This document shows, in pieces, positions 35,954 through 43,921 of a stretch of DNA of 64,000 nucleotides; positions within the stretch are counted from its first letter, which is position 1; each line of letters opens with the position of its first letter. The stretch spans positions 1 through 64,000 of the forward strand of contig NZ_WBIQ01000001.1 of the NCBI RefSeq assembly GCF_009749405.1. Reading direction: 5' to 3'. This stretch comes from Agromyces lapidis. GTDB lineage: Bacteria > Actinomycetota > Actinomycetes > Actinomycetales > Microbacteriaceae. The translations under genes and the position numbers were made by a program. The notes beneath the pieces are model-generated. The model worked only from the letters and a program-made list of their open reading frames with translations, made no database searches and had not been told where the DNA came from.

Positions 35954-36244
35954 TCAGACTCCGACGATGCCGAGACGCAGCTCGACGGTGTCGCCGATCT
36001 CGAGCGACTCGGCCGTGCGCACCCAGCCCTTCACGGGCACGATGTATCCGCCATCCTTCGGCCAGAGCGCGGTCGGCCATTCACTGCGCCCGATCCGCAC
36101 CGTCGCCGGCACCATGCCCCAGCCGTAGCTGACGAGCGGTGCGACCTCCGCGATGGCCTCGCACTGCGCGTCGGGCACGGAGACGAAGTGCCAGGGCGCC
36201 GGCCCGCGCCAGAACCACAGTTCACCGCTGAATGCGAGTTCCAT
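35954..36244 (-). CDS. DUF1905 domain protein
   Basis: This 96-residue protein matches DUF1905: MELAFSGELWFWRGPAPWHF at the start, YGWGMVPATVRIGRSEW, and TALWPKDGGYIVPVKGWVR near the end. The domain forms a small beta-barrel of unknown function, sometimes fused to YdeI/OmpD-associated proteins. It is encoded just downstream of the ECF41 sigma gene on the same strand (29-base gap) and may be cotranscribed. Confidence 0.85.
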   Translation of the reverse strand: MELAFSGELWFWRGPAPWHFVSVPDAQCEAIAEVAPLVSYGWGMVPATVRIGRSEWPTALWPKDGGYIVPVKGWVRTAESLEIGDTVELRLGIVGV

Positions 36245-36273
36245 CGGCTCAGGATACGACGGGCCGCACCCAT

Positions 36274-37200
36274 TCACTCCGCGCCGGTCGAGGGTTCGTT
36301 CCAGCGCTGCAGCTTCTCGGGGTTGCGCATGATCCAGACCTGCGAGATGCGCCCGGCGCGCACCTCGACGGCCGCGACCGAGTCGACGGTGCCGCGCTCG
36401 CCGAACGCGAGCACGAGCCCGTCGGCGGTCTCGTGCACCGCCCACTCGAGGGCCGGTCCGCGCCGCTCGAGGATGCCGGCGACGTAGCGGGCGACGTGAT
36501 CGGGACCGAGCACCGGCCGACGCGCCGCCGAGACGAGGCCGCCGCCGTCGGCGACGAGCACCACCTCGGGGTCGAGCAGCGCCACGAGCGCCTCGAGCCG
36601 GCCGCTTCCCGCGGCGGCGACGAAGGCGCGCACGACCTCGTCGTGGCGCTCGCGGCTGACCGTGCCGGCGCGACCCTCGCGCACGCGGCGTCGCGCCGTG
36701 GAGGCCAGCCTGCGGCATGCCTCGGGCGTGCGTCCGAGGGTCTCGGCGATCTCGGCGAACGGCACCGCGAACACCTCGTGCAGCACGAAGGCGACGCGCT
36801 CGGCCGGGGTCAGCGTCTCGAGCACGACGAGGAGCGCGGTCGACACCGACTCGTCGAGCATCGCGAGGTCGAGCGGATCGTCGGCGGCGCGCACGGCGAA
36901 GCGGGCGACATCGGCGGTCGGCAGCGGTTCGGGCAGCCACTCGCCGACGTACGACTCGCGCCGGGCGCGGGCCGAGCCGAGCAGGTCGAGGCAGACCCGG
37001 CTCGTGACCCGCATCAGCCACGCCCCCGGGTTCTCGATCGCCTCGCGCTCGACCGGAGTCATCCGGTACCAGCGCGCGTACCCCTCTTGAACGGCGTCCT
37101 CCGCATCGGCGACCGTGCCGAGCAGGCGGTAGCCGAGCCCGAGGAGCCTCGGGCGCTCGGCCTCGAGTGCGGCTGCTTCCGCAGCGTCGTCGCGGGTCAT
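36274..37200 (-). CDS. sigJ: ECF41-type RNA polymerase sigma factor (SigJ family)
   Basis: This 308-residue sigma factor has region 2 (PRLLGLGYRLLGTVADAEDA, VQEGYARWY) and region 4 (LTPAERVAFVLHEVFAVPFA, EIAETLGRTPEACRRLA). A C-terminal SnoaL-like extension includes DPEVVLVADGGG and RNPEKLQRW, the counterparts of the DGGG and NPDKL motifs of ECF41. In this group the extension controls sigma activity instead of an anti-sigma factor. ECF41 factors usually control one neighbouring carboxymuconolactone decarboxylase, oxidoreductase or epimerase gene from a TGTCACA-N16-CGTC promoter. The divergent NmrA-like gene with such a site fits exactly. Confidence 0.9.
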   Translation of the reverse strand: MTRDDAAEAAALEAERPRLLGLGYRLLGTVADAEDAVQEGYARWYRMTPVEREAIENPGAWLMRVTSRVCLDLLGSARARRESYVGEWLPEPLPTADVARFAVRAADDPLDLAMLDESVSTALLVVLETLTPAERVAFVLHEVFAVPFAEIAETLGRTPEACRRLASTARRRVREGRAGTVSRERHDEVVRAFVAAAGSGRLEALVALLDPEVVLVADGGGLVSAARRPVLGPDHVARYVAGILERRGPALEWAVHETADGLVLAFGERGTVDSVAAVEVRAGRISQVWIMRNPEKLQRWNEPSTGAE

Positions 37201-37234
37201 GCGCCAAGCCTCTCATCCCGTGCCGCCCGTCCCG

Positions 37235-37261
37235 CGTCACATTCCGGCGGGCTGCGTCGTC
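37235..37261 (+). promoter_or_regulatory. ECF41-type promoter for the NmrA-like gene
   Basis: CGTCACA (37235-37241), 16 bases, then CGTC (37258-37261) matches the ECF41 consensus TGTCACA-N16-CGTC at all but one position. It points at the GTG 37332, giving a ~65-base leader. The consensus is recalled from published ECF41 work. Confidence 0.65.
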
Positions 37262-37331
37262 GTCATGATGAGGGGGCGAGCGGATGCCTCGCCTGCGGCA
37301 TCCTGCCGCACCCGACGAGAGGAGCAGCACT

Positions 37332-38078
37332 GTGAGGATCGCCGTCGCCGGAGGCACCGGAACCGTCGGACGTCACGTCGTGGACGTCGCCCGCGAACAC
37401 GGCCACGTGGTCGTCATCCTGGCCCGCTCGGCCGGCGTCGACCTGATCTCGGGAGACGGGCTCGCCGAGGCCCTCGCGGGCGTCGACGCGGTCGTCGACA
37501 CCGCCAACATCGCGTCGATCGACCGCGAGGCCGCCGAGCGGTTCTTCACGACGAGCTCGCGCAATCTGCTCGCCGCGGAGGCGCGCGCCGGGGTGCGGCA
37601 TCACGTGCTGCTCTCGATCGTCGGCATCGACGCGGCGCCGTACGGCTACTACGAGGCGAAGCTCGCCCAGGAGCGCGTCGTCGAGCAGGGCGCGGTGCCG
37701 TGGACCATCCTGCGGGCGACCCAGTTCCACGAGTTCGCGGGCCAGATGGCCGGGCGGCTGCGCGTCGCGGGGGTGCAGCTCGCGCCCCGGATGCGCACGC
37801 AGCCGGTCGCCGCGCGGGAGGTCGGCGAACGCCTCGTCGAACTCGCCGAGCACCCCGCAACCGGTCGTGCGCGCGAGCTCGCGGGCCCGCGCGAGGAGCA
37901 GCTCGCCGAGATGGTGCGCCGCCTGGTCAGGGCGGAGGGGCGCCGCGGGCCCGTGCTGCCGATCGCGCTGCCGTTCAAGGGGATGAGCGAGATGCGTCAC
38001 GGCGCGGTGCTGCCGGGCCCCGAGGCGATGCTCGGACGCCAGAGCTTCGACGAGTGGCTCGCCTCCGTCCCGCGCTGA
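37332..38078 (+). CDS. NmrA-like / atypical SDR NAD(P)-binding protein
   Basis: This 248-residue Rossmann protein begins VRIAVAGGTGTVGRHVVDVA (NAD(P) motif GGTGTVG). It lacks a clear YxxxK catalytic pair; YGYYEAKLAQERVV near 98-111 may be the degenerate equivalent. The end resembles DUF-type SDR a5/NmrA proteins. It is the oxidoreductase/epimerase usually linked to an ECF41 sigma factor and has an ECF41-type promoter upstream. GTG 37332 follows GAGGAGC. The substrate is unknown. Confidence 0.8.
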   Translation: MRIAVAGGTGTVGRHVVDVAREHGHVVVILARSAGVDLISGDGLAEALAGVDAVVDTANIASIDREAAERFFTTSSRNLLAAEARAGVRHHVLLSIVGIDAAPYGYYEAKLAQERVVEQGAVPWTILRATQFHEFAGQMAGRLRVAGVQLAPRMRTQPVAAREVGERLVELAEHPATGRARELAGPREEQLAEMVRRLVRAEGRRGPVLPIALPFKGMSEMRHGAVLPGPEAMLGRQSFDEWLASVPR

Positions 38079-38147
38079 CGCGTCGCCCCGCCTCGCTAGG
38101 GTGGGTGGGCGCGCCCCGAAGGCGTCGGGCGCCTCGAAGGAGCTCAC

Positions 38148-39074
38148 GTGAAGACCATCGACCTCGCCGGCATCGCGGCGCCCAACGTCGTGCTCGGCCT
38201 CATGCGCATCGAGCAGCTGAACGACGACGAGGTGCGCACCCTCATCGGAACCGCGCGCGATGCGGGCATCGACTTCTTCGATCACGCCGACATCTACGGC
38301 GAGACGTTGCACGCGTGCGAGCGCCGCTTCGCCGAGGCGATGGCGCTCTCCTCGTCGGAGCGCGAGCAGGTCACCCTGCAGACGAAGTGCGGCATCGTGA
38401 AGGACGGCCCGTACTTCGACTTCTCGTACGAGCACATCATCACGTCGGTCGATGGGTCGCTCGCGGCGCTGCAGACCGACTACCTCGACATCCTGCTGCT
38501 GCATCGCCCCGACGCCCTCGTTGAGCCCGACGAGGTCGCGCGGGCGTTCGACGAGCTCGAGGCCTCCGGAAAGGTGCGCGCCTTCGGGGTCTCGAACCAC
38601 ACGCCGAGCCAGATCGAGCTGCTGCGCCGCTCGGTGCGCCAGCCGATCGTCGCGAACCAGCTGCAGCTGTCGATCACGCATGCGCCGATCATCGCTCAGG
38701 GAGTCGCGGCGAACATGCAGGGGCTCTGGCAGTCGACGATGCTCGACGGGGGCGTCGTCGACTACTGCCGCATGAACGGCATCACGATCCAGGCGTGGTC
38801 GCCTCTGCAGGCGGGGTTCTTCAGCGGGGTCTTCCTCGGCTCGGCCGACTACCCCGAGCTCAACGCGGCGATCGACCGGCTCGCAGAGAAGTACGGGGTG
38901 ACGCCGATCGCGATCGCCACCGCGTGGATCACCCGCCACCCCGCGAACATGCAGGTCGTGCTCGGCACGACGAACCCCGAGCGCGTCGCCGGCGCCGCGG
39001 CGGGCTCGGACGTGCCGCTCACCCGGCCGGAGTGGTACGAGCTGTTCCGCGCCGCCGGGTACCAGGTGCCCTGA
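38148..39074 (+). CDS. Aldo/keto reductase
   Basis: This 308-residue TIM-barrel oxidoreductase has GIDFFDHADIYGETLHACER (catalytic Asp and Tyr, about 38-57), KCGIVKDG (Lys near 80), and LLLHRPDALVEPDEVARAFD (His near 118). It then has GKVRAFGVSNHTPSQIELL and a C-terminal ITRHPANMQVVLGTTNPERV NADPH region. All four catalytic residues are present. It resembles the YdhF-type reductases. GTG start follows AAGGAG. It lies 69 bases after the NmrA-like gene and may be cotranscribed. The carbonyl substrate is unknown. Confidence 0.9.
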   Translation: MKTIDLAGIAAPNVVLGLMRIEQLNDDEVRTLIGTARDAGIDFFDHADIYGETLHACERRFAEAMALSSSEREQVTLQTKCGIVKDGPYFDFSYEHIITSVDGSLAALQTDYLDILLLHRPDALVEPDEVARAFDELEASGKVRAFGVSNHTPSQIELLRRSVRQPIVANQLQLSITHAPIIAQGVAANMQGLWQSTMLDGGVVDYCRMNGITIQAWSPLQAGFFSGVFLGSADYPELNAAIDRLAEKYGVTPIAIATAWITRHPANMQVVLGTTNPERVAGAAAGSDVPLTRPEWYELFRAAGYQVP

Positions 39075-39091
39075 GCACGGCCTCACGTCAC

Positions 39092-39161
39092 GGCTTCTGC
39101 AGGAGATTCGTCGCGATGTCCGCGCTCAGCCCATGATGTAGACCATTCTCCTGCAGAAGCC
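39092..39161. repeat. 70-bp element with 15-bp palindromic arms (copy A)
   Basis: The arms GGCTTCTGCAGGAGA and TCTCCTGCAGAAGCC flank a 40-base core. The element at 53509 has the same length, the same GCTTCTGCAGGAGA arms and a core matching at 22 of 39 bases. It sits between the convergent aldo/keto reductase and glycosylase-like genes. Confidence 0.75.
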
Positions 39162-39169
39162 GTCACGCG

Positions 39170-40039
39170 TCAGCGAGTGGGCACCGGCGCGAACGCGGCA
39201 TCCAGGATGCTGCCGCGCAGCGCGTTCGCACGTTCGGCGAAGCCGCGCTGCTGCCGCACGTACTCGGCCTTGCCCTCCGGCGTCTCGATGCGCACCGGTT
39301 CGCCGCCCCACGGCTCCATGTCGTAGGGCGAGGCCCGCATGTCGAGAACGCGGATGTCGCGGGCGAGCTCGAAGGCGTCGAGCAGCAGCTCGCCCGGGGC
39401 GAGCGGGCCGAGCTTCACCGTCCACTTGTAGACGTCCATGCCGGCGTGCAGGCAGCCGGGCTGCTCGAGCTCGGGCTGCGATTCGCGGGTCGGCTCGAAG
39501 CGATTGCGCGGGGTCGCCTCGGGGGTGAAGAAGCGGAACGCGTCGATGTGGGTGCAGCGCAGCTCGTGCGCCTCGACGACCTCATCGGTCGCCGCCTGCC
39601 CGAGCCGCAGCGGCACCGGGTGCCGGTGCTCGCGCTGCCGGTACACCATGGCCCACTCGTGCAGCCCGAAGCATCCGAACGAACCCGGCCGTGACGCCGT
39701 GAGCCGGAGCATGCGCTCGACGACGCCGAGCATCGCCCCCTTCTCGGCGGTCATCGTCGCACGGTCGACGACGAGCGAGTCGGGCTCTCCGCCCGGCGCG
39801 TACCAGCGCCACTCGGCGCGCGGGGTGCCTGCTGCGTCGGCGAGCTCGACGCCGGGGCCCGGGTGCCAGCGGCGCAAGAGGCTCGGCGAGTAGGAGTAGT
39901 AGGTGAAGAGGAAGTCCTCGATGGGATGCTTCTCGCCGCGCGCCGTCCGCTCGCGATGACCTGCGGTCAGCGCATCGGCCCGCTCTGCGTGCGCCTCGGC
40001 GCGGGCGCGCCAGGCGTCGGCGGAGAGGAGCGTGGTCAT
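39170..40039 (-). CDS. 3-methyladenine DNA glycosylase-like (annotation-family) protein
   Basis: This 289-residue conserved actinobacterial protein is often labelled 3-methyladenine DNA glycosylase. It includes HPIEDFLFTYYSYSPSLLRR, GVVERMLRLTASRPGSFGCF, GLHEWAMVYRQREHRHPVPL and RASPYDMEPWGGEPVRIETP. I see no helix-hairpin-helix or clear base-excision motif, so the enzymatic label is weak; histidine and aromatic conservation suggests some other enzyme. It is divergent from the LigB gene (42-base gap), keeping a possible repair link. ATG 40039. Confidence 0.7.
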   Translation of the reverse strand: MTTLLSADAWRARAEAHAERADALTAGHRERTARGEKHPIEDFLFTYYSYSPSLLRRWHPGPGVELADAAGTPRAEWRWYAPGGEPDSLVVDRATMTAEKGAMLGVVERMLRLTASRPGSFGCFGLHEWAMVYRQREHRHPVPLRLGQAATDEVVEAHELRCTHIDAFRFFTPEATPRNRFEPTRESQPELEQPGCLHAGMDVYKWTVKLGPLAPGELLLDAFELARDIRVLDMRASPYDMEPWGGEPVRIETPEGKAEYVRQQRGFAERANALRGSILDAAFAPVPTR

Positions 40040-40081
40040 CGTCCAAGGGTACGTGTCGGCGGCTGGTGCGAGACTGGGCGA

Positions 40082-41611
40082 GTGCTGATCGACGAGCTCG
40101 TCACCACCTCGGCGGCCGTGGCCGCCACCCGCTCGCGCCTCGCGAAGATCGACGCGCTGGCCGAACTGCTGCGCCGGCTCGAACCCGACGAGATCGCACC
40201 GGCCGTGGGGTTCCTCGTGGGCAGGCCGCGGCAGGGCCGGGTGGGCGTCGGGTGGCGCGGTCTCTCGGCCGCGGTCGAGACGACCGAGGCGGCCGCGTCG
40301 CCGTCGATCACCGTCGCCGAGCTCGACGCCGCGCTCGACCGCATCGCCGGCGCCGCCGGAACCGGCTCCTCGGGCGAGCGGGCGCGTGAACTGCGCGAAC
40401 TCCTCGCGCGGGCGACCGAGGGCGAGCAGCACCTCATCGCCGGAGTGCTGCTCGGCGAGGTGCGCACCGGCGCGCTCGCGGGCGTGCTCGCCGACGCCGT
40501 CGCCCGCGCGGCCGACCGCCCCGCCGAGGTCGTGCGCCGGGCTGCCATGCTCTCGGGCGACCTCGGCGAGACCGCCCGGGTGGCGCTCACCGGCGCCGCA
40601 GGCGAGCTCGAGGCGATCGGGCTCGTCGTCGGGCGAGCCGTGCAGCCGATGCTCGCGGCGACCGCGGGCACGCCGAGCGCGGCGATCGAGCAGACGGGCG
40701 AGGCATCCGTCGAATTCAAGCTCGACGGCGCGCGCATCCAGGTGCACCGCGCGGGCGACGAGGTGCGGGTCTTCACCCGCAACCTCGCCGACATCACGCA
40801 CCGGGTGCCCGAGGTCGTCGAGGTGGTGCGCGGGCTGCCGGTCGACCGGGTGATCCTCGACGGTGAGACGCTCTCGCTCGGCGAAGACGGGGCGCCCCGA
40901 CCGTTTCAAGAGACGATGTCGCGGTTCGGCGCCGAGAACGCCCGCGAGGCGGTGCTGCACCCCTGGTTCTTCGACGTGCTCCACGTCGACGGGCGCGACC
41001 TCATCGACGAACCGCTCGCCGCCCGCCTCGCCGAGCTCGAGCGCATCGCCCCCGGCCATTGCATCCCCGGCGAGGTGACCGCCGATGCCGACATCGCAGA
41101 ACGGGTCTCGCGCGAGGCGCTCGCCGCAGGCCACGAGGGCGTGGTCGTGAAGTCGATCGACTCGCCCTACGCGGCCGGCCGTCGCGGCGCGAGCTGGATC
41201 AAGGTGAAGCCGGTGCTCAGCTACGACCTCGTCGTGCTCGCCTGCGAGTGGGGTTCGGGGCGCCGCACCGGGCTGCTCTCGAACCTGCATCTCGGCGCGC
41301 TCGACCCGACCGGCGAGTTCGGAGAGCCGGGCGGCTACGTGATGGTCGGCAAGACGTTCAAGGGGCTCACCGACGAGCTGCTGCGTTGGCAGACCGAGCA
41401 CTTCCCCGAGATCGAGGTGCGGCGTACGGCGAACACCGTCTTCGTCGCGCCCGTCACGGTCGTCGAGATCGCGATCGACGGGGTGCAGCGGTCGAGCCGG
41501 TACCCGGGCGGCATCGCCCTGCGCTTCGCGCGCGTCAAGCGCTACCGCGACGACAAGGGGCCGGCCGAGGCCGACACGATCCAGACGCTGCGGGGGCTGC
41601 TGCGCGGGTGA
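40082..41611 (+). CDS. ligB: ATP-dependent DNA ligase (LigB-type)
   Basis: This 509-residue ligase has an N-terminal helical DNA-binding region (about 1-190), then the adenylation domain with nucleophile Lys213 in VEFKLDGARIQVHR (motif I). It also has VILDGETL (motif III region), HPWFFDVLHVDG, HEGVVVKSIDSPY (motif IV) and SWIKVKPVLSYDLVVLACEW (motif V). The OB-fold ends with PGGIALRFARVKRYRDDKGP (motif VI). It joins nicked DNA using ATP, likely in repair, beside the NAD-dependent LigA expected elsewhere. GTG 40082 gives a normal length. It is divergent from the glycosylase-like gene. Confidence 0.93.
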   Translation: MLIDELVTTSAAVAATRSRLAKIDALAELLRRLEPDEIAPAVGFLVGRPRQGRVGVGWRGLSAAVETTEAAASPSITVAELDAALDRIAGAAGTGSSGERARELRELLARATEGEQHLIAGVLLGEVRTGALAGVLADAVARAADRPAEVVRRAAMLSGDLGETARVALTGAAGELEAIGLVVGRAVQPMLAATAGTPSAAIEQTGEASVEFKLDGARIQVHRAGDEVRVFTRNLADITHRVPEVVEVVRGLPVDRVILDGETLSLGEDGAPRPFQETMSRFGAENAREAVLHPWFFDVLHVDGRDLIDEPLAARLAELERIAPGHCIPGEVTADADIAERVSREALAAGHEGVVVKSIDSPYAAGRRGASWIKVKPVLSYDLVVLACEWGSGRRTGLLSNLHLGALDPTGEFGEPGGYVMVGKTFKGLTDELLRWQTEHFPEIEVRRTANTVFVAPVTVVEIAIDGVQRSSRYPGGIALRFARVKRYRDDKGPAEADTIQTLRGLLRG

Positions 41612-41663
41612 GGCCCGGGGGCGCAGAGACGCGAACCTCCGCGTCGGACTTCGGGAGTCCGGC

Positions 41664-41987
41664 TCAGCGCGGCGTGATCGAATCGACGAAGGCGTAGGCC
41701 TCGCGGGCGACCTCGCGCCAACGGCCGACCCCGCCTTCGATGGGCACGACCGCCCACTCCCGCATCGGGCGTCCGCGCATCACCATGTTGTCGAGCCCCG
41801 ACTCCTCGATGCGGTCGGCGTCGAGCTTCACCACCAGGTCGCCGTGCGACGAGACGAACGCGAAGAGCTTGCCGCGCACCGACAACCCCTCCGACTCGAA
41901 CATCCGGCCGAACGCCACACCGGGTTCTGCGAGGAGTTCGGGCGCGAACTCCCCGAGGAGTGCGGATCCCGCTTCGCGCGCGCTCAT
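41664..41987 (-). CDS. TfoX/Sxy N-terminal domain-like protein
   Basis: This 107-residue protein has VAFGRMFESEGLSVRGKLFA, FVSSHGDLVVKLDADRIEE and a C-terminal helix REVAREAYAFVDS. The GRMF...G.KLFAFV...L.VKL pattern is that of TfoX_N/MmcQ-YjbR-like domains. In actinobacteria these stand-alone copies are not linked to competence, and their role is unknown. It is convergent with the ligase gene. Confidence 0.75.
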   Translation of the reverse strand: MSAREAGSALLGEFAPELLAEPGVAFGRMFESEGLSVRGKLFAFVSSHGDLVVKLDADRIEESGLDNMVMRGRPMREWAVVPIEGGVGRWREVAREAYAFVDSITPR

Positions 41988-42026
41988 GCGGGCCGGCCGC
42001 CCCGTTGCAGGCTGTTCAGCATCGCG

Positions 42027-42629
42027 TCACTCCATCGAGATTCCGGTCACCGGCACTCCGGCCCGGTCGTAGACCAGCCCGATCGCGCCGCTCGAATAAC
42101 TGCGGGCGGGCTCCGCCAGCGTGAACGAGGCCGGCTTCACCCCGTCGCGGAACATCCGCTTGCCGGTGCCGAAGGCGATCGGGTAGACGAACAGGTTCAG
42201 CCGGTCGACCAGGTCGTCGTCGAGCAGCGTCTGCAGGAGGTCGCCGCTGCCGATCATGTGGATCTCGTCGAATCGCTGCTTCACTCGGGGCAGCTCGGCG
42301 GCGGCGTCGCGCAGCACCGTGGTGCCGGCCCAGTCGGCGTCGCCGAGCGTGCGCGAGACGACGAACTTGGGCACGGCGTTGAACTTGTCTGCGATGGGGC
42401 CCGACTGCAGCGGCCAGTACGCGGCGAAGATGTCATAGGTCTTGCGCCCGAGCAGCAGCGCGTCGAGCCGGTCGATGCCCGCCATGATGTCGGCGCCGTT
42501 CTCGTCGTCGAGATACGGCGCCTGCCAGCCGCCGTAGGGGAAGCCGTGCTCCTCGTCCTCCTCGGGTCCTCCCGGGGCCTGATAGACCCCGTCGATCGTG
42601 ACGAACAGGTCGGCGGCGATGATGCCCAT
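42027..42629 (-). CDS. Dihydrofolate reductase family (RibD C-terminal-like) protein
   Basis: This 200-residue protein starts MGIIAADLFVTIDGVYQAPG, then has ADIMAGIDRLDALLLGRKTY, KFVVSRTLGDADWAGTTVL and IHMIGSGDLLQTLLDDDLVD, followed by RLNLFVYPIAFGTGKRMFRD. This is the RibD_C/DHFR-like fold common as stand-alone actinobacterial reductases. It probably binds NADPH, but the substrate is unknown. It does not look like true folate reductase. ATG 42629 has GGAGC eight bases upstream. Confidence 0.9.
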   Translation of the reverse strand: MGIIAADLFVTIDGVYQAPGGPEEDEEHGFPYGGWQAPYLDDENGADIMAGIDRLDALLLGRKTYDIFAAYWPLQSGPIADKFNAVPKFVVSRTLGDADWAGTTVLRDAAAELPRVKQRFDEIHMIGSGDLLQTLLDDDLVDRLNLFVYPIAFGTGKRMFRDGVKPASFTLAEPARSYSSGAIGLVYDRAGVPVTGISME

Positions 42630-42674
42630 GGTTCCGCTCCTTCGCATGCCGGGCAGCACGGCCGCCTCGGCACG

Positions 42675-42797
42675 TCATCGGCGGCGGGTCGCGAACGCGC
42701 CCGCACCGTGCCCATTGTTCGCCTCCGGGGCGGTGAACGGAACCCCCATCTCGGATGCCTCGCCGTACCCGGCGTCGACGCCGGTGGAGGATGTCAC
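42675..42797 (-). CDS. Possible 40-residue peptide gene
   Basis: A GTG-started frame reads VTSSTGVDAGYGEASEMGVP and ends GAGAFATRRR. Its codon pattern looks coding, and the region is otherwise empty. There is no clear ribosome-binding site and no family. It could be the remnant of a larger gene upstream of the DHFR-like gene. Confidence 0.25.
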   Translation of the reverse strand: MTSSTGVDAGYGEASEMGVPFTAPEANNGHGAGAFATRRR

Positions 42798-42865
42798 CGG
42801 CCCGGCGTAGCCTGTGCCGCGTGACCGGCTGCGACGCGGCGAGCCGGCGATGAGCGAACGGAGCC

Positions 42866-43294
42866 ATGATGGCGAACCTGGTCGTGCACTTCGAGATCCA
42901 CGCGAGCGAGCCGCAGCGGCTCGTCGACTTCTACACCGAACTCCTCGGGTGGCAGTTCACGCAATTCGGAGACTATCCCTACTGGATGATCCAGACCGGT
43001 GAGGGGTCGATCGGCAACACCGAGGCGTCGCCCGGGCTCGGCATCAACGGCGGGCTCACCCAGCGGGAAGGGCCGGCTCCGGCGCCGGGGGCGCCGGTCA
43101 ACGGCTGCAACATCGTGGTCGGCGTCGACGACGTCGATGCGACGTTCGCGCGGGCGCTCGATCTCGGGGCGACCGAGGCGGTGCCTCTCGAGGACACCGA
43201 GGGCGTGGGCCGCACCGGTGCGCTGACCGACCCCGACGGCAACCTCTTCGGGCTCATCTCGCCGGTCATGAGCGACGGCACCCGCGCGATGTGA
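42866..43294 (+). CDS. VOC family protein (glyoxalase/bleomycin-resistance type)
   Basis: This 142-residue beta-alpha-beta-beta-beta protein has LVVHFEIHASEPQRLVDFYT (metal His), WQFTQFGDYPYWMIQTGEGS, NIVVGVDDVDATFARALDLG and TGALTDPDGNLFGLISPV. The final metal Glu position is occupied by LFGL, so metal binding is doubtful. It may be a binding protein rather than a lyase. The start may be 42866 or 42869. Confidence 0.85.
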   Translation: MMANLVVHFEIHASEPQRLVDFYTELLGWQFTQFGDYPYWMIQTGEGSIGNTEASPGLGINGGLTQREGPAPAPGAPVNGCNIVVGVDDVDATFARALDLGATEAVPLEDTEGVGRTGALTDPDGNLFGLISPVMSDGTRAM

Positions 43295-43377
43295 CGCTCC
43301 CGCAGCCCCGAGCGGGCCGGTGGGGGAGTGCGGCTCCCTCGGCGCTCCTCCTCGGCCTGCGCAGGGTGCGGAAGGCG

Positions 43378-43845
43378 TCACCCGCTCGTGAGGAACTCCG
43401 CGATGCGGTCGAGGCCGGCCGGCCACACGGTCGACTCGAAGAAGTCGCGCAGTTCGGTCGCCGGGAACCCGGTCTGCTCCACCGTCACGAGCGTGCCCGT
43501 CTCGGTCTGCGAAAAGGTCATCGCGATGCGCGTCTCGAGGGTCGGCATGGTCTCACCGCCGATGCTCGACTCGCCGACGAGGTCGGTGACCACCCGGTTC
43601 GGACGGTCGATCTCGCGGTAGGTCTGCACGTCGTGCACGAGGGTCTGCGGGTTCGCGTGGAAGCGCGCCTCCCATCGGCCTCCGACCCGAAGGTCGACCG
43701 AGGTCTGCACGGCACCCCGTTCCGGACCGAGCGCCGACAACCAGACCAGCTGCTTGCCTGGGTTCGTGACCGCATCGAACACCTCCTCGGGAGTGCCGGG
43801 AAGCTCGCGTTGAACGGTGAGCCCGATGGGTGCGGGGGTGTCCAT
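43378..43845 (-). CDS. SRPBCC/AHSA1-like lipid- or ligand-binding protein
   Basis: This 155-residue protein has the AHSA1/START-like pattern LTVQRELPGTPEEVFDAVTN (N-terminal), SVDLRVGGRWEARFHANPQ, TRIAMTFSQTETGTLVTVEQ and the C-terminal helix FFESTVWPAGLDRIAEFL. Such proteins bind hydrophobic ligands or act in polyketide-like or detox pathways. A TetR regulator is divergent with two clear palindromes between the genes, so it is probably the regulated target. Confidence 0.88.
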   Translation of the reverse strand: MDTPAPIGLTVQRELPGTPEEVFDAVTNPGKQLVWLSALGPERGAVQTSVDLRVGGRWEARFHANPQTLVHDVQTYREIDRPNRVVTDLVGESSIGGETMPTLETRIAMTFSQTETGTLVTVEQTGFPATELRDFFESTVWPAGLDRIAEFLTSG

Positions 43846-43866
43846 GACGACTCCTTCGTCGCAAGG

Positions 43867-43898
43867 TACTACGTTCGTAGTAGAACTATGTTCATAGT
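43867..43898. promoter_or_regulatory. Tandem TetR operators
   Basis: TACTACG-TT-CGTAGTA (43867-43882) and ACTATG-TT-CATAGT (43885-43898) are perfect palindromes with centres about 17 bases apart. They lie between the SRPBCC gene and the TetR gene and can control both. Confidence 0.8.
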
Positions 43899-43921
43899 AG
43901 ACCCGAATGAGCGAGGTGTAC

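Noticed and set aside
39170-41611. NHEJ-type repair cluster (ligase with Ku)
   Set aside because: The ligase lacks polymerase and nuclease domains of LigD, and no Ku gene is near. It is a stand-alone LigB.
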